Below the pieces are notes generated by a model. The model was not told where the DNA came from. It saw only the letters and a program-made list of their open reading frames with translations, and did no database searches. Shown here in pieces: positions 17,241 to 26,221 of a DNA stretch of 64,000 nucleotides; positions within the stretch are counted from its first letter, which is position 1; each line of letters begins with the position of its first letter. This DNA comes from Pseudarthrobacter sp. BIM B-2242 (GTDB taxonomy: Bacteria; Actinomycetota; Actinomycetes; Actinomycetales; Micrococcaceae), in contig NZ_CP061721.1 in the NCBI RefSeq assembly GCF_014764445.1, positions 4,154,001 to 4,218,000 of the forward strand. Direction: 5' to 3'. The position numbers and the translations under genes were made by a program.

Positions 17241-19271
17241 ATGAGCTCCGCCACTGACAGTCCCGCAACCAAGGCAGCAGTTACCGACGTCCCTCCCAAG
17301 GATGCTCCGGCCAGTGACGTTCCCGTGGCCGCGGACAACCTCGGCCCGGAAGCCACTGCAGAGGATGCCCGCGCGCTGGCCGAGGCCTCCCGCGAGACCG
17401 GCTGGGACCGGCCCAGCTTTGCCAAGGGGCTCTACCTCGGAAACTTTGACTTGGGCCTGGTCCACCCGTGGCCCAAGGCGAAGGCCGAAGACGTGGAGCG
17501 CGGCGAAGCCTTTCTGGAGCGGCTGACCGAATACGCCCGCACCATGTCCGGCCGGAGGATCGAACGCGACGCCAAGATCCCGGACGAATACCTCCGGGGC
17601 CTTGCAGACCTGGGCGCCTTTGGCATGAAAATCCCCCGGGAGTACGGCGGCCTGGGCCTGTCGCTGGTGTACTACGGCCGGGCGTTGGCGCTCCTGGGCA
17701 GTGTCCACCCCAGCCTGGGTGCACTGCTGTCCGCCCACCAGTCGATCGGTGTCCCCGAGCCGGTGAAGGAGTTCGGCACCCCGGAGCAGAAGCGGGAATA
17801 CCTGCCGCGGTGCGCAGCGGGAGCCATCACCGCCTACCTGCTGACGGAACCGGACGTGGGCAGCGATCCGGCCCGGATGGGCAGCACGGCAGTGCCAACG
17901 GACGATGGCGGGGCCTACATTCTGGACGGCGTGAAACTGTGGACCACCAACGGGGTGATCGCCGAACTGGTGGTGGTGATGGCGGTAGTCCCCGCGCACA
18001 CCGATGCCCAGGGCACTGAGCACAAGGGCGGCATCAGCGCTTTTGTGGTCGAGATGGATTCCCCCGGCATCACTGTGGAGAACCGCAACGCCTTTATGGG
18101 GCTCCGCGGCATTGAAAACGGCGTGACCCGGTTCCATCAGGTGCGCGTGCCTGCAGCAAACAGGCTGGGGCGTGAAGGCCAGGGGCTGAAGATAGCCCTG
18201 TCCACATTGAACACCGGGCGGCTTTCCATTCCGGCGCTGTGCGTTGCTTCCGGACGCTGGAGCCTGAAGATTGCCCGCGAGTGGTCAAGTGCCCGCGTTC
18301 AGTGGGGCCAGCCGGTGGGCATGCACGAGGCCGTCAGCAAGAAGATCGCGTTCATTGCGGCTACGGCCTTCGCCCTCGACGCCGTCTTCGAACTGTCTGC
18401 CGAAATGGCCGATGCGGGGCAGAAGGACGTGCGGATCGAAGCCGCGCTGGCCAAGCTGTGGTCCACGGAGATCAGCTACCGCATCGCGGATGAACTGGTG
18501 CAGATCCGCGGCGGCCGCGGCTTCGAAACAGCGGACTCGTTGGAAGCCCGGGGCGAGCGGGCCGTCGCGGCTGAGCAGCAGCTTCGCGATCTCCGGATCA
18601 ACCGGATCTTCGAGGGATCCTCGGAGATCATGAAACTGCTCATCGCGCGCGAGGCGGTGGATGCCCACCTCGCCGCGGCCGGCGACCTCGCCTCCGTCAC
18701 GGCGAGCCTGCAGGACAAGGCGAAGGCCGCCGTCGGTGCGTCAGGTTTTTATGCCAAGTGGCTGCCAAAGCTGGTGGCCGGCGCCGGTATGGATCCGCGC
18801 TCCTACGGGGAGTTCGGGCGGCTGGCCAAGCAACTGCGGTTTGTGGAGCGGTCCTCGCGCCGGCTTGCCCGCCAGACCTTCTACGGAATGGGCCGCTGGC
18901 AGGCCAACCTGGCGTACAAGCAGGCGTTCCTGGGCCGGGTGGTGGACATCGGTGCCGAACTGTTTGCCATGGCGGCATGCTGCTCACGCGCTGAGATGAT
19001 CCTGCACACGGCGCCGGAGAATGCGGCGAGCGCCTACGAACTGGCGGAGGCGTTTTGCGAGCAGGCCCGGGTCCGCGTGGACGAGTACTTCGACCAGCTC
19101 TGGCGCAACACGGACGACGGCGACCAGGGGCTCACGCGCAAGGTCCTGGCCGGGGATTACACCTGGCTTGAGGCCGGCGTGCTGGACCAGTCGGAGGGCA
19201 CCGGGCCGTGGATCGCGGATGCGACGCCGGGCGCGTCCACCAAGGAAAACCTGCACCGGGACTATCGCTAG
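17241..19271 (+). CDS. Acyl-CoA dehydrogenase family flavoprotein
   Basis: A 676-residue protein, longer than the usual about 380-600. An Ala/Pro-rich N-terminal extension of about 60 residues precedes the ACAD fold. Recognisable parts are EYGGLGLSLVYYGRALALLG (helical domain, about 135), AYLLTEPDVGSDPARMGSTA (FAD/substrate loop, about 195), LDGVKLWTTNGVIA (beta domain) and the C-terminal NRIFEGSSEIMKLLIAREAV near 455. About 190 further helical residues follow, as in VLCAD-like members. GAGGAG precedes the ATG by 8 nt. It oxidises an acyl-CoA to the enoyl-CoA using FAD; chain length cannot be read. No electron-transfer flavoprotein gene is adjacent. Confidence 0.88.
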   Translation: MSSATDSPATKAAVTDVPPKDAPASDVPVAADNLGPEATAEDARALAEASRETGWDRPSFAKGLYLGNFDLGLVHPWPKAKAEDVERGEAFLERLTEYARTMSGRRIERDAKIPDEYLRGLADLGAFGMKIPREYGGLGLSLVYYGRALALLGSVHPSLGALLSAHQSIGVPEPVKEFGTPEQKREYLPRCAAGAITAYLLTEPDVGSDPARMGSTAVPTDDGGAYILDGVKLWTTNGVIAELVVVMAVVPAHTDAQGTEHKGGISAFVVEMDSPGITVENRNAFMGLRGIENGVTRFHQVRVPAANRLGREGQGLKIALSTLNTGRLSIPALCVASGRWSLKIAREWSSARVQWGQPVGMHEAVSKKIAFIAATAFALDAVFELSAEMADAGQKDVRIEAALAKLWSTEISYRIADELVQIRGGRGFETADSLEARGERAVAAEQQLRDLRINRIFEGSSEIMKLLIAREAVDAHLAAAGDLASVTASLQDKAKAAVGASGFYAKWLPKLVAGAGMDPRSYGEFGRLAKQLRFVERSSRRLARQTFYGMGRWQANLAYKQAFLGRVVDIGAELFAMAACCSRAEMILHTAPENAASAYELAEAFCEQARVRVDEYFDQLWRNTDDGDQGLTRKVLAGDYTWLEAGVLDQSEGTGPWIADATPGASTKENLHRDYR

Positions 19272-19322
19272 CGAATAGTAAGCATCCTTGTTATCGCCGG
19301 GCAGCAGTGGTTGAGTTGACCT

Positions 19323-20198
19323 ATGAGCAACCACATGGAACCAGGGGACGGTCTTCCGCGGCGCGCCCGCAATGACAATCTGCGGAGCGAAACTGCCCGT
19401 GATGCGTCCTTCGCAGGTGGTGAGCCAACGCGTGCTCTCGATCAGACCAACCCGCCCAGGGTTGAGCAGTCCACCGTGGAGCAGCCGTACGGGGCGCGGG
19501 CCACCGGGGATCAGGAGCCAAGCGCGGAGCGGTCCTACCGGGCTGAGCCGTACGCAGCCGAGCCGGCAGGGGCCGCACCGGTAATCGACCCCCGGCTGAC
19601 CGACCCGCGCCTGACCGACCGCCAGACCGCCGTCGCCCGCGAGAAGGAACAGTTCGGCGGCGTCAAGGTTGGCTCTGCCTTCTTTGGCTGGCTGGCCGCC
19701 ACCGGGATGGCTGTCCTGCTGACGGCCTTCGTGGCCGCGGCGGGCACTGCGGTGGGGCTGGCCAACAACACGGATGTCAATGAGGCCGTCAACCAGATGG
19801 CCACCAACGGCACCGTGGGCGTGGCGGGCATCGTCATCCTGCTGGTGATCCTCTTCGTCTCCTACTATTCAGGCGGCTACGTGGCCGGCCGGATGGCCCG
19901 GTTCAACGGTGCCAAGCAGGGCATGATGGTGTGGGTCTGGGCCCTGATCGCCGCTGTTGTGGTGGCGCTGCTGGGCCTTCTTGCCGGGCAGCAGTTCAAC
20001 GTCCTGGCCAACCTCAACAGCTTTCCGCGGATCCCCGTCAACGAGGGCGAACTGACAGTAACCAGCATCATCGCCGCAGTAGTGGTGGCCGCGGTTGCCC
20101 TCGTGGGAGCGGTGCTCGGCGGCCTGGCGGGCATGCACTTCCACCGCAAGGTGGACAAAGCCGGGTTCACCCCGGACGAAACGTACAGCGAGGCCTAG
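19323..20198 (+). CDS. Four-helix membrane protein (TIGR04086/YrzE-like), function unknown
   Basis: A 291-residue protein. The first about 115 residues are polar and disordered, with a repeated RLTDPRLTDR. Four hydrophobic segments then appear at about 122-146, 164-184, 202-222 and 242-265. The third and fourth flank a probable extracellular loop (NVLANLNSFPRIPVNEGE). Small actinobacterial membrane proteins of this type have no assigned function. Its TAG stop shares the CTAG tetranucleotide with the stop of the convergent YchJ gene. Confidence 0.75.
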   Translation: MSNHMEPGDGLPRRARNDNLRSETARDASFAGGEPTRALDQTNPPRVEQSTVEQPYGARATGDQEPSAERSYRAEPYAAEPAGAAPVIDPRLTDPRLTDRQTAVAREKEQFGGVKVGSAFFGWLAATGMAVLLTAFVAAAGTAVGLANNTDVNEAVNQMATNGTVGVAGIVILLVILFVSYYSGGYVAGRMARFNGAKQGMMVWVWALIAAVVVALLGLLAGQQFNVLANLNSFPRIPVNEGELTVTSIIAAVVVAAVALVGAVLGGLAGMHFHRKVDKAGFTPDETYSEA

Positions 20199-20680
20199 GC
20201 GGGCAGAACGGCGTCCACGTAGTACCAGCGCCGGTTTTCGCGCACAAAACGGCTGGTTTCGTGGTGGACGCCGCGTTCGGCGTCGTGCCGGAAATGCGCC
20301 TTGAACTCCACCGTGCCTTCCGTATCCAGCGGTCCGCCGCGGTGCGTGGCGAGAATATCCAGCCGCCGCCATTCCATGGCCGGGTCCAGTTCCAGGTCCG
20401 CCGGCACCGTGTCCGGATGCCATGTTTTCCTGAGGTAACCGGCGTCCAGCAGGACAAACGCGCTGTAGCGGGAGCGCATGAGCTGTTCTGCCGTGGCGGC
20501 GTCGGCACCGCCGCTGTGAAAGCGTCCGCAGCAGTCCGTGTATGCCTCGCCGGAAAGGCAAAAGCAGTTGCCGGCCGTGCCTGGGTTCTCGGGCAATGGT
20601 GCTCCTTCGGCAGTGGTCCGGGCCGCATCGCGGCGGCGTGGTGGTCTCTTCCGACTATAGGCCGAAGGGCCCTTCGTCAT
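20195..20680 (-). CDS. YchJ-family protein (UPF0225)
   Basis: A 161-residue protein. After a basic N-terminus of about 35 residues that may be over-extended, NCFCLSGEAYTDCCGRFH carries the SEC-C-like zinc-binding Cys cluster. The YchJ body follows: EQLMRSRYSAFVLLDAGYLRKTW and VEFKAHFRH through FVRENRRWYYVDA, an NTF2-like fold. The function is unknown; zinc binding is inferred. An internal start near ARTTAEG would suit the family length of about 130-150. It is convergent with the membrane protein gene at 19323, sharing a CTAG stop. Confidence 0.85.
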   Translation of the reverse strand: MTKGPSAYSRKRPPRRRDAARTTAEGAPLPENPGTAGNCFCLSGEAYTDCCGRFHSGGADAATAEQLMRSRYSAFVLLDAGYLRKTWHPDTVPADLELDPAMEWRRLDILATHRGGPLDTEGTVEFKAHFRHDAERGVHHETSRFVRENRRWYYVDAVLPA

Positions 20681-20824
20681 ATCCGGTAACAGCTTTGAAA
20701 CAACCTCTGAATCACCCTGCAGGCGGCGGCGCGGCCAAAAATTAGTCCGTAAGGTAGTAGGGGGTTTTGGTGCCCGTGGTGAGTGCCGGGACGGACTCCG
20801 CCGGTGGCAGATTGGAGAGATGAC

Positions 20825-21748
20825 GTGGGAGATTCAACGACGATCGCTCTCAACCTGACGTTTTTCGGCACACTGGGGCTGGCGTTCCTGATGTTCCTGG
20901 GCCTGTTCCTGCTGGTGGTGGCCACTTTGGTCCTGGCCGGTGTCGGGCGCCTGATGGTCCTGACCGTCCTGGCCCTGTTTGGCCGCCTCCCCAAGCACGA
21001 ATCCCTCCCGCTGGTCCGCCTTACCGGAGAACAGGGCACGCCGTCACACGACGACGACGCTGCCCCCTCCTCCGCCAAACCGCCGCGCGCCGGGGTGCTC
21101 CGCGCCCGCGCCCTCCGCGCAAAAGCCGCTGCCCTCCGGGCCAAAGCTGCTGCCCTCCGGGCCAAAGCTGCTGCCCTCCGGGCTAGGACCCGCGCGGCCC
21201 CGGCCAAAGCCCGTGCCCGGTGCAGGGCAGCATTCTCGATGGCGGCTGCCTGGTGCAGTGCCATGACCGCCGCGCTCCTTGCGCCCCGGGACTGGCGTCA
21301 GGCTGCGCGGAACGGCCGCGACCTCCTGAAACCATCCGAGTTCCGCCCCCGGCTGCAGGAGGCCGTGGAGCATCACCCCCTGCTCACCGCCGCCCGCCGT
21401 GAGCAGCCCGTGCTCGCCGAGGACTGGGCGGCCGCCGTCGCCGAAGCCGACGCCCGGGCCATGGCCCGCGCGCGAGCCTCCGCCCCGGAGATCAAAGTGT
21501 CTGTCCGCGAGCTTCCCGCCCCGTCCGTCCCCGCGGCAAAGGTGGAGGCCGTGGCACCTTTGGTGGAGTCGGCTCTGCATAGGGACATTCCCGAGCGCGT
21601 CAGTCCTGGACGCGACGGCCGCGGCGCGGCCCGGTCCTTCACGAAGCCACCGGCCGCCGCGCCCATGTCACTGCTGGACACCGGCTCCCTGGTGTCGCTC
21701 TCCGGCCATGCGACGGCCCTCAAAGCCAAGCTGCCCGCGGACACCTGA
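20825..21748 (+). CDS. Membrane protein with Ala/Arg/Lys-rich heptad repeats
   Basis: A 307-residue protein, starting at GTG 20825 with GGAGAG 7 nt upstream; the ATG at 20820 nearby is in another frame and soon stops. One or two hydrophobic segments (about 9-55, FLMFLGLFLLVVATLVLAGV) are followed by a basic, helical region with a perfect heptad ALRAKAA repeated (about 96-120), then a polar Ala-rich tail. The AK/AR-rich repeat resembles histone-H1-like or HU-tail sequences that bind DNA or RNA, here tethered to a membrane. The N-terminus resembles the small protein at 16875. I do not recognise a named family. Confidence 0.7.
   Translation: MGDSTTIALNLTFFGTLGLAFLMFLGLFLLVVATLVLAGVGRLMVLTVLALFGRLPKHESLPLVRLTGEQGTPSHDDDAAPSSAKPPRAGVLRARALRAKAAALRAKAAALRAKAAALRARTRAAPAKARARCRAAFSMAAAWCSAMTAALLAPRDWRQAARNGRDLLKPSEFRPRLQEAVEHHPLLTAARREQPVLAEDWAAAVAEADARAMARARASAPEIKVSVRELPAPSVPAAKVEAVAPLVESALHRDIPERVSPGRDGRGAARSFTKPPAAAPMSLLDTGSLVSLSGHATALKAKLPADT
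21110..21193 (+). repeat. Tandem 21-bp repeat (four copies) coding for ALRAKAA heptads
   Basis: Four consecutive 21-bp units start at 21110, 21131, 21152 and 21173. Units 2 and 3 are identical (GCCCTCCGGGCCAAAGCTGC + T), while 1 and 4 are diverged. The repeat lies in frame within the membrane protein gene, so copy-number change would lengthen or shorten the basic helix without a frameshift. Confidence 0.85.
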
Positions 21749-21941
21749 GCCCGGCCGGCCTGAAGGAAACGTTTACAGGGCGAGGAAACGTTCACAAAAC
21801 GTCACGGCGCAGGGCCGCGTTACGTCCCGCTACGAAAAGCGAACTACTAAGGCGCGAATCGTTTTCCGCTCCATCGAATTTGTGTAGCGTCATGACGATC
21901 CACAGCAATCCGCATGGAAAATCAATCGTCAGGAGCCGGGG

Positions 21942-23006
21942 ATGAGCCTCAGCGAACTTCGGGTGTTCGGCCGCTCGGGCACACCCATCAGCCCGCTCAC
22001 GCTGGGCACCATGAACTTCGGCGAAGGCCCCGGCGGTGCTTCGGGCGGCGGCCTGACTAGCGCTGCTCCTACCGGGGCGGACGAAAGTATCCGCATCATC
22101 CAGTCGGCACTGGACGCCGGCATCACCGCCGTGGACACCGCCGACGTCTACTCGCAGGGCGAATCCGAACAGGTGGTGGGCCGGGCGCTCCGCGGCCGCC
22201 GTGACGACGTCTTCCTGGCCACCAAATTTCACGGGCAGATGAGCCCCAACCCGGCCCACTCCGGCAACTCCCGGCGCTGGATCATGCAGGCCGTTGAAGG
22301 CAGCCTCCGCCGCCTGCAGACCGACCGGATCGATCTCTATCAGGCGCACCGGCCGGACTACAACACGGATGTCCTTGAGACCATCACCGCCCTGAACGAC
22401 CTCATCAGGCAGGGCAAGATCCTCTATTACGGCACGTCCGTGTTCACCCCCGCTCAGCTGGTGGAGGCCCAGTGGCTTGCCACCACAAACCACCTGATCC
22501 CGCCCGTGGCCAACCAGGTTCCCTACTCCATGCTGGTCCGCGGCAACGAACGCGACGTCCTTCCCATCGCGCAGCAGTACGGCCTTGGCGTGCTCGCCTA
22601 CGGTCCGCTGGCCGGGGGCTGGCTGTCCGGCGAGTTTGTCCTGGACGCCGGACAGCCGCCCACCCGCGTTCATTCGCTGCCGGGACGCTACGACATCTCC
22701 GGGCCCAGCAGCGAACGGAAGCTCCTGGCCGCGGATTCGCTGGCCCGGCTGGCCGACAAGCTGGAGATCTCCCTGGTGGACCTCTCCATCGGGTTCGCCC
22801 TGAACCACCCCGCAGTGAGCAGCGTGATCATCGGCCCGCGCACCGAAGCCCATCTCCAGGCCTACCTCAAGGCCGCCGACACCCTGCTGAGTGAGCCCGT
22901 GCTGGATGCAATCGACGAGCTGGTCCCGCCGGGGACCAACTTCGTGGAACGTGATGCGGGCGCCGTGGTGCCGTCCCTTGAGTACGCGGAGCTCCGCCGC
23001 CGCTGA
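21942..23006 (+). CDS. Aldo/keto reductase
   Basis: A 354-residue (beta/alpha)8 NADPH-dependent oxidoreductase. The catalytic tetrad is visible: Asp and Tyr in VDTADVYSQGESE (about 65-77), Lys in LATKFHGQM (about 95) and His in LYQAHRPDYN (about 132). The cofactor-binding end is VSSVIIGPRTEAHLQAYL (about 285). The physiological carbonyl substrate is unknown. The ATG lies about 7 nt after GGAGCCGG. It is followed 93 bp later by a second aldo/keto reductase of a different subgroup (about one third identical by eye), so the two are not a recent duplication. Confidence 0.9.
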   Translation: MSLSELRVFGRSGTPISPLTLGTMNFGEGPGGASGGGLTSAAPTGADESIRIIQSALDAGITAVDTADVYSQGESEQVVGRALRGRRDDVFLATKFHGQMSPNPAHSGNSRRWIMQAVEGSLRRLQTDRIDLYQAHRPDYNTDVLETITALNDLIRQGKILYYGTSVFTPAQLVEAQWLATTNHLIPPVANQVPYSMLVRGNERDVLPIAQQYGLGVLAYGPLAGGWLSGEFVLDAGQPPTRVHSLPGRYDISGPSSERKLLAADSLARLADKLEISLVDLSIGFALNHPAVSSVIIGPRTEAHLQAYLKAADTLLSEPVLDAIDELVPPGTNFVERDAGAVVPSLEYAELRRR

Positions 23007-23099
23007 CCGCGGTACCCGGCGCACCGTCGTCGTAGGTTCCCCAAGCCGCACCCCGCCAAGCCCTTACCCTGAGCAACCAACTCCGTTAGCGTGGAAACC

Positions 23100-24104
23100 A
23101 TGGAATTCAGATACCTCGGAAACAGCGGCTTCAAAGTCTCGGAAATCACGTTCGGCAACTGGCTGACCCACGGCTCCCAGGTGGAGAACGACGTCGCCAC
23201 CCAGTGCGTCCGGGCAGCGCTCGACGCCGGCATCAGCACCTTTGACACGGCGGACGTCTACGCCAACACGGCCGCGGAAACCGTCCTCGGCGAGGCGCTG
23301 AAGGGCGAGCGCCGCGAATCGCTGGAGATCTTCACCAAGGTCTTCGGCCCCACCGGCCCCAAAGGCAAGAACGATCTGGGCCTGTCCCGCAAGCACATCA
23401 TGGAGTCCATCAACGGCTCGCTGCGCCGGCTCCAGACTGACTATGTGGACCTCTACCAGGCCCACCGCTACGACTTTGAAACACCGCTGGAAGAGACCAT
23501 GCAGGCGTTCGCGGACATCGTCCGGCAGGGCAAGGCCCTGTACATCGGTGTCAGCGAATGGACGGCTGAGCAGCTCCGCGAAGGCCATGCTCTGTCCAGG
23601 GAACTGGGCTTCCAGCTGATCTCCAACCAGCCGCAGTACTCCATGCTGTGGCGGGTCATCGAAGCTGAGGTTGTGCCGGCATCGGAAGAGCTGGGCGTCT
23701 CGCAGATCGTCTGGTCTCCCATGGCGCAGGGGGTCCTGAGTGGAAAGTACCTGCCCGGCCAGCCTGCGCCTGAAGGCAGCCGCGCCACCGATGACAAGGG
23801 CGGCGCCAAAATGATCGAACGCTGGATGCGCGATGACGTCCTCACCGGCGTCCAGGCGCTCAAGCCCATCGCCGAGGAGGCCGGACTCTCGATGCCGCAG
23901 CTTGCGGTGGCCTGGGTCCTGCAGAACCCGAACGTGGCCTCTGCCATCGTGGGCGCGTCCCGCCCGGAGCAGATCGCCGACAGCGTCGCTGCGGCAGGGG
24001 TGACCCTCGAGCCCGAGGTGCTGAAGAAGATCGACGACGCCATCGGCTCGCTCGCGGAGCGCGATCCGGCGAAGACCACGTCCCCCGCTACCCGCGAAAG
24101 GTAA
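23100..24104 (+). CDS. Aldo/keto reductase, potassium-channel beta-subunit-like subgroup
   Basis: A 334-residue protein. The tetrad residues are Asp/Tyr in FDTADVYANTAAE (about 50), Lys in IFTKVFGPTG (about 77) and His in LYQAHRYDF (about 121). Other family features are MEFRYLGNSGFKVSEITFG at the start, ISNQPQYSMLWR (about 178) and ASAIVGASRPEQIADS near the C-terminus. The subgroup (KCNAB/YghZ-like) reduces small aldehydes with NADPH; the substrate is unknown. The ATG at 23100 is preferred over a GTG 9 bp earlier because MEFRYLGNSG is the family start. The next gene begins 9 bp after the stop, so they are probably co-transcribed. Confidence 0.9.
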   Translation: MEFRYLGNSGFKVSEITFGNWLTHGSQVENDVATQCVRAALDAGISTFDTADVYANTAAETVLGEALKGERRESLEIFTKVFGPTGPKGKNDLGLSRKHIMESINGSLRRLQTDYVDLYQAHRYDFETPLEETMQAFADIVRQGKALYIGVSEWTAEQLREGHALSRELGFQLISNQPQYSMLWRVIEAEVVPASEELGVSQIVWSPMAQGVLSGKYLPGQPAPEGSRATDDKGGAKMIERWMRDDVLTGVQALKPIAEEAGLSMPQLAVAWVLQNPNVASAIVGASRPEQIADSVAAAGVTLEPEVLKKIDDAIGSLAERDPAKTTSPATRER

Positions 24105-24113
24105 GGGGATCCC

Positions 24114-24974
24114 TTGACGTCTGTTCCGACCCTGCCCGATCTGGCGGTCACCGGGTCCACCGGCGGCCTGGGCGGGATGGTGGCCCGGCAACTCGCCGAC
24201 GCCGGCACCGCCCAGCGCCTGCTGGTCCGCGACGCCGGCCGCGCCCCTGAGCTCGAGGGTGCGGTCCCGCTGGTGTTCAGCTATGCGGACAGCGCCCTGG
24301 CCGGCCAGGTCCTGGAGGGAGCCAAGGTCCTGTTTATGGTGTCAGCGGCCGAGGCCGAGGACCGGCTGGAGCAGCACTACAGTTTCATCGATGCCGCGGC
24401 CGGCGCCGGAGTGCAGCACGTGGTGTACACGTCGTTCTACGGCGCGGCCCCGGACGCCACGTTCACCCTGGCCAGGGACCACTACGCCACCGAGGCGAGG
24501 ATCCGGGCATCCGGGATGGACTTCACGTTCCTCCGGGACAACTTCTACCTGGACTTCCTGCCGCTCCTGGCCGGGCAGGACGGCGTGATCCGCGGGCCGG
24601 CCGGGGACGGCCTGGTCTCGGCAGTCTCCCGCGAGGACGTCGCCCGGTCAGCGGTAACCATTCTGCGGGATCCTGCACTCCATGTGGGCACCACCTACAA
24701 CCTGACCGGGCCCGAGGAGATTTCACTGGGCACCGCGGCGGAAGTCCTCACGGCCCACACCGGGCGGACCGTCACGTATCACCCGGAAACCGTTGAGGAA
24801 GCGTACGCCTCCCGCGCGTCCTACGGGGCACCGCCCTGGCAGGTGGACGCGTGGGTGAGCACGTACACGGCCATTGCCGCCGGCGAGCTTGCCGGACTGT
24901 CACCGGACGTTCGCGCGCTCACCGGCCGGGACCCGCTGAGCCTGGCGGAGTTCCTGGCGCAGCCGCAGCTGTAG
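24114..24974 (+). CDS. NmrA-like NAD(P)-binding protein
   Basis: A 286-residue atypical short-chain dehydrogenase. The dinucleotide-binding motif is AVTGSTGGLGGMVARQL (about 11-27). HVVYTSFYGAAPDATFTLAR (about 103) and DFTFLRDNFYLDFLP (about 142) match the NmrA/QOR2-like family. The strict YxxxK catalytic motif is absent; such proteins act as NAD(P)H:quinone reductases or redox sensors. The start is TTG 24114, supported by AAGGGG 6 nt upstream and by the fold beginning soon after. It lies 9 bp behind the aldo/keto reductase, suggesting a shared redox or detoxification role. Confidence 0.82.
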   Translation: MTSVPTLPDLAVTGSTGGLGGMVARQLADAGTAQRLLVRDAGRAPELEGAVPLVFSYADSALAGQVLEGAKVLFMVSAAEAEDRLEQHYSFIDAAAGAGVQHVVYTSFYGAAPDATFTLARDHYATEARIRASGMDFTFLRDNFYLDFLPLLAGQDGVIRGPAGDGLVSAVSREDVARSAVTILRDPALHVGTTYNLTGPEEISLGTAAEVLTAHTGRTVTYHPETVEEAYASRASYGAPPWQVDAWVSTYTAIAAGELAGLSPDVRALTGRDPLSLAEFLAQPQL

Positions 24975-25090
24975 CCGGCGGACGTTTCTGCCGGAGGCGG
25001 ACAGCAAGACGCCGTTGACCCGGCGGGCGGCCGGGCGTAAACCTGTGAAGAGGGGGAACGCCTGGCCGCACCGAGCAGAATCGCACCGCC

Positions 25091-26197
25091 ATGAAGCAGA
25101 TCTACAAGCACCGGCTGTCCGACCGCCTCACCCTGCATCCCGGCGAGCCCACCACGGGCCCCCTGACTGCGGAGGAACTGCAACTGGCGGCACGAAACCA
25201 TTCGATGCCGCTCGAAGCCCTCCGCCATAACCTCACTCCCCCGGGCCTGCACTATGTGCTCACGCACTTCGACATCCCGGACACCGCGGCGGCGGGCTGG
25301 CACCTGCAGATCAAGGGCGCCGTAAAGCAATGCCTGGAGCTGAGCCTCGCAGCGCTGAAACGGGATCCTGCCATTACTGTGCCCGTCACCCTCGAGTGCG
25401 CGGGCAACGGCCGCTCACTGCTCAAGCCCAGGCCGCTCAGCCAGCCCTGGGTCCTCGAAGCGGTAGGGACGGCCGAATGGACCGGCGTGCCGCTGGCCTA
25501 CCTGCTCGCGAAGGCAGGGGTCCTGCCGGGTGCGGTGGAGGTGGTGTTCACCGGAGCCGACGCCGGCATCCAGGGCGGCGTCCCGCAACAGTACGCGCGC
25601 AGCCTCCCGATCCGCGAGGCGATGCGTCCCGACGTCGTGCTTGCCTACAGGATGAACGGCAGCGACCTTCCGCCGCAGCACGGCTATCCACTGCGGCTGG
25701 TGGTCCCTGGCTGGTACGGCATGGCCAGTGTTAAATGGCTGCAGTCGATCGACGTGGTGACTGTCCCGTTCGGGGGTTACCAGCAGGCAGTCGCGTACCA
25801 GTACCAGGAGACCGCGCACGACGCCGGTGTGCCGGTTTCGCGGATCCGGATCCGTTCGCTGATGGTCCCCCCGGGCATCCCGGACTTCTTCGAACGCAAG
25901 CGCGTCCTGCCGCACGGGCCCGTGATGCTGCAGGGCAGGGCCTGGTCCGGACAGGGTGCGGTGACCGGAGTTGAGGTGGGGATTGACGGGCAGTGGATTC
26001 CGGCGCACCTGGAGAAGCCGGCCGGGCCGTTTGCCTGGTGTAAATGGACGCTGCCGTGGGTGGCGGATCCAGGCCAACACGAACTCGCCTGCCGGGCTAC
26101 CGACAGCACCGGCGCCAGCCAGCCCCTGGCGCAGAACTGGAATTACCAGGGGATGGGCAACAACATGGTTCAGCGGGTGAGGGTCACGGTGGAATAA
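25091..26197 (+). CDS. Sulfite-oxidase-family molybdopterin oxidoreductase
   Basis: A 368-residue protein of the sulfite oxidase/YedY-related family. The Mo-coordinating Cys is in VTLECAGNGRSL (about 101). Other cofactor contacts fit AGIQGGVPQQYARSLPIREA (about 158), GYPLRLVVPGWYGMASVKW (about 200) and the C-terminal dimerisation (Mo-co_dimer) domain from about 260, with WSGQGAVTGVEVGIDGQW. There is no signal peptide, haem domain or cytochrome partner gene, so it is probably cytoplasmic with an unknown electron acceptor. Substrates in the family include sulfite and other S- or N-oxides; which one applies cannot be told. Confidence 0.88.
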   Translation: MKQIYKHRLSDRLTLHPGEPTTGPLTAEELQLAARNHSMPLEALRHNLTPPGLHYVLTHFDIPDTAAAGWHLQIKGAVKQCLELSLAALKRDPAITVPVTLECAGNGRSLLKPRPLSQPWVLEAVGTAEWTGVPLAYLLAKAGVLPGAVEVVFTGADAGIQGGVPQQYARSLPIREAMRPDVVLAYRMNGSDLPPQHGYPLRLVVPGWYGMASVKWLQSIDVVTVPFGGYQQAVAYQYQETAHDAGVPVSRIRIRSLMVPPGIPDFFERKRVLPHGPVMLQGRAWSGQGAVTGVEVGIDGQWIPAHLEKPAGPFAWCKWTLPWVADPGQHELACRATDSTGASQPLAQNWNYQGMGNNMVQRVRVTVE

Positions 26198-26221
26198 CCT
26201 CCGCTCCGGAGTCCAGCCGCG

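Noticed and set aside
16893..18137. Long minus-strand open frame opposite the small membrane protein and acyl-CoA dehydrogenase
   Set aside because: The plus strand carries clear conserved proteins with ribosome-binding sites; the antisense translation resembles no family.
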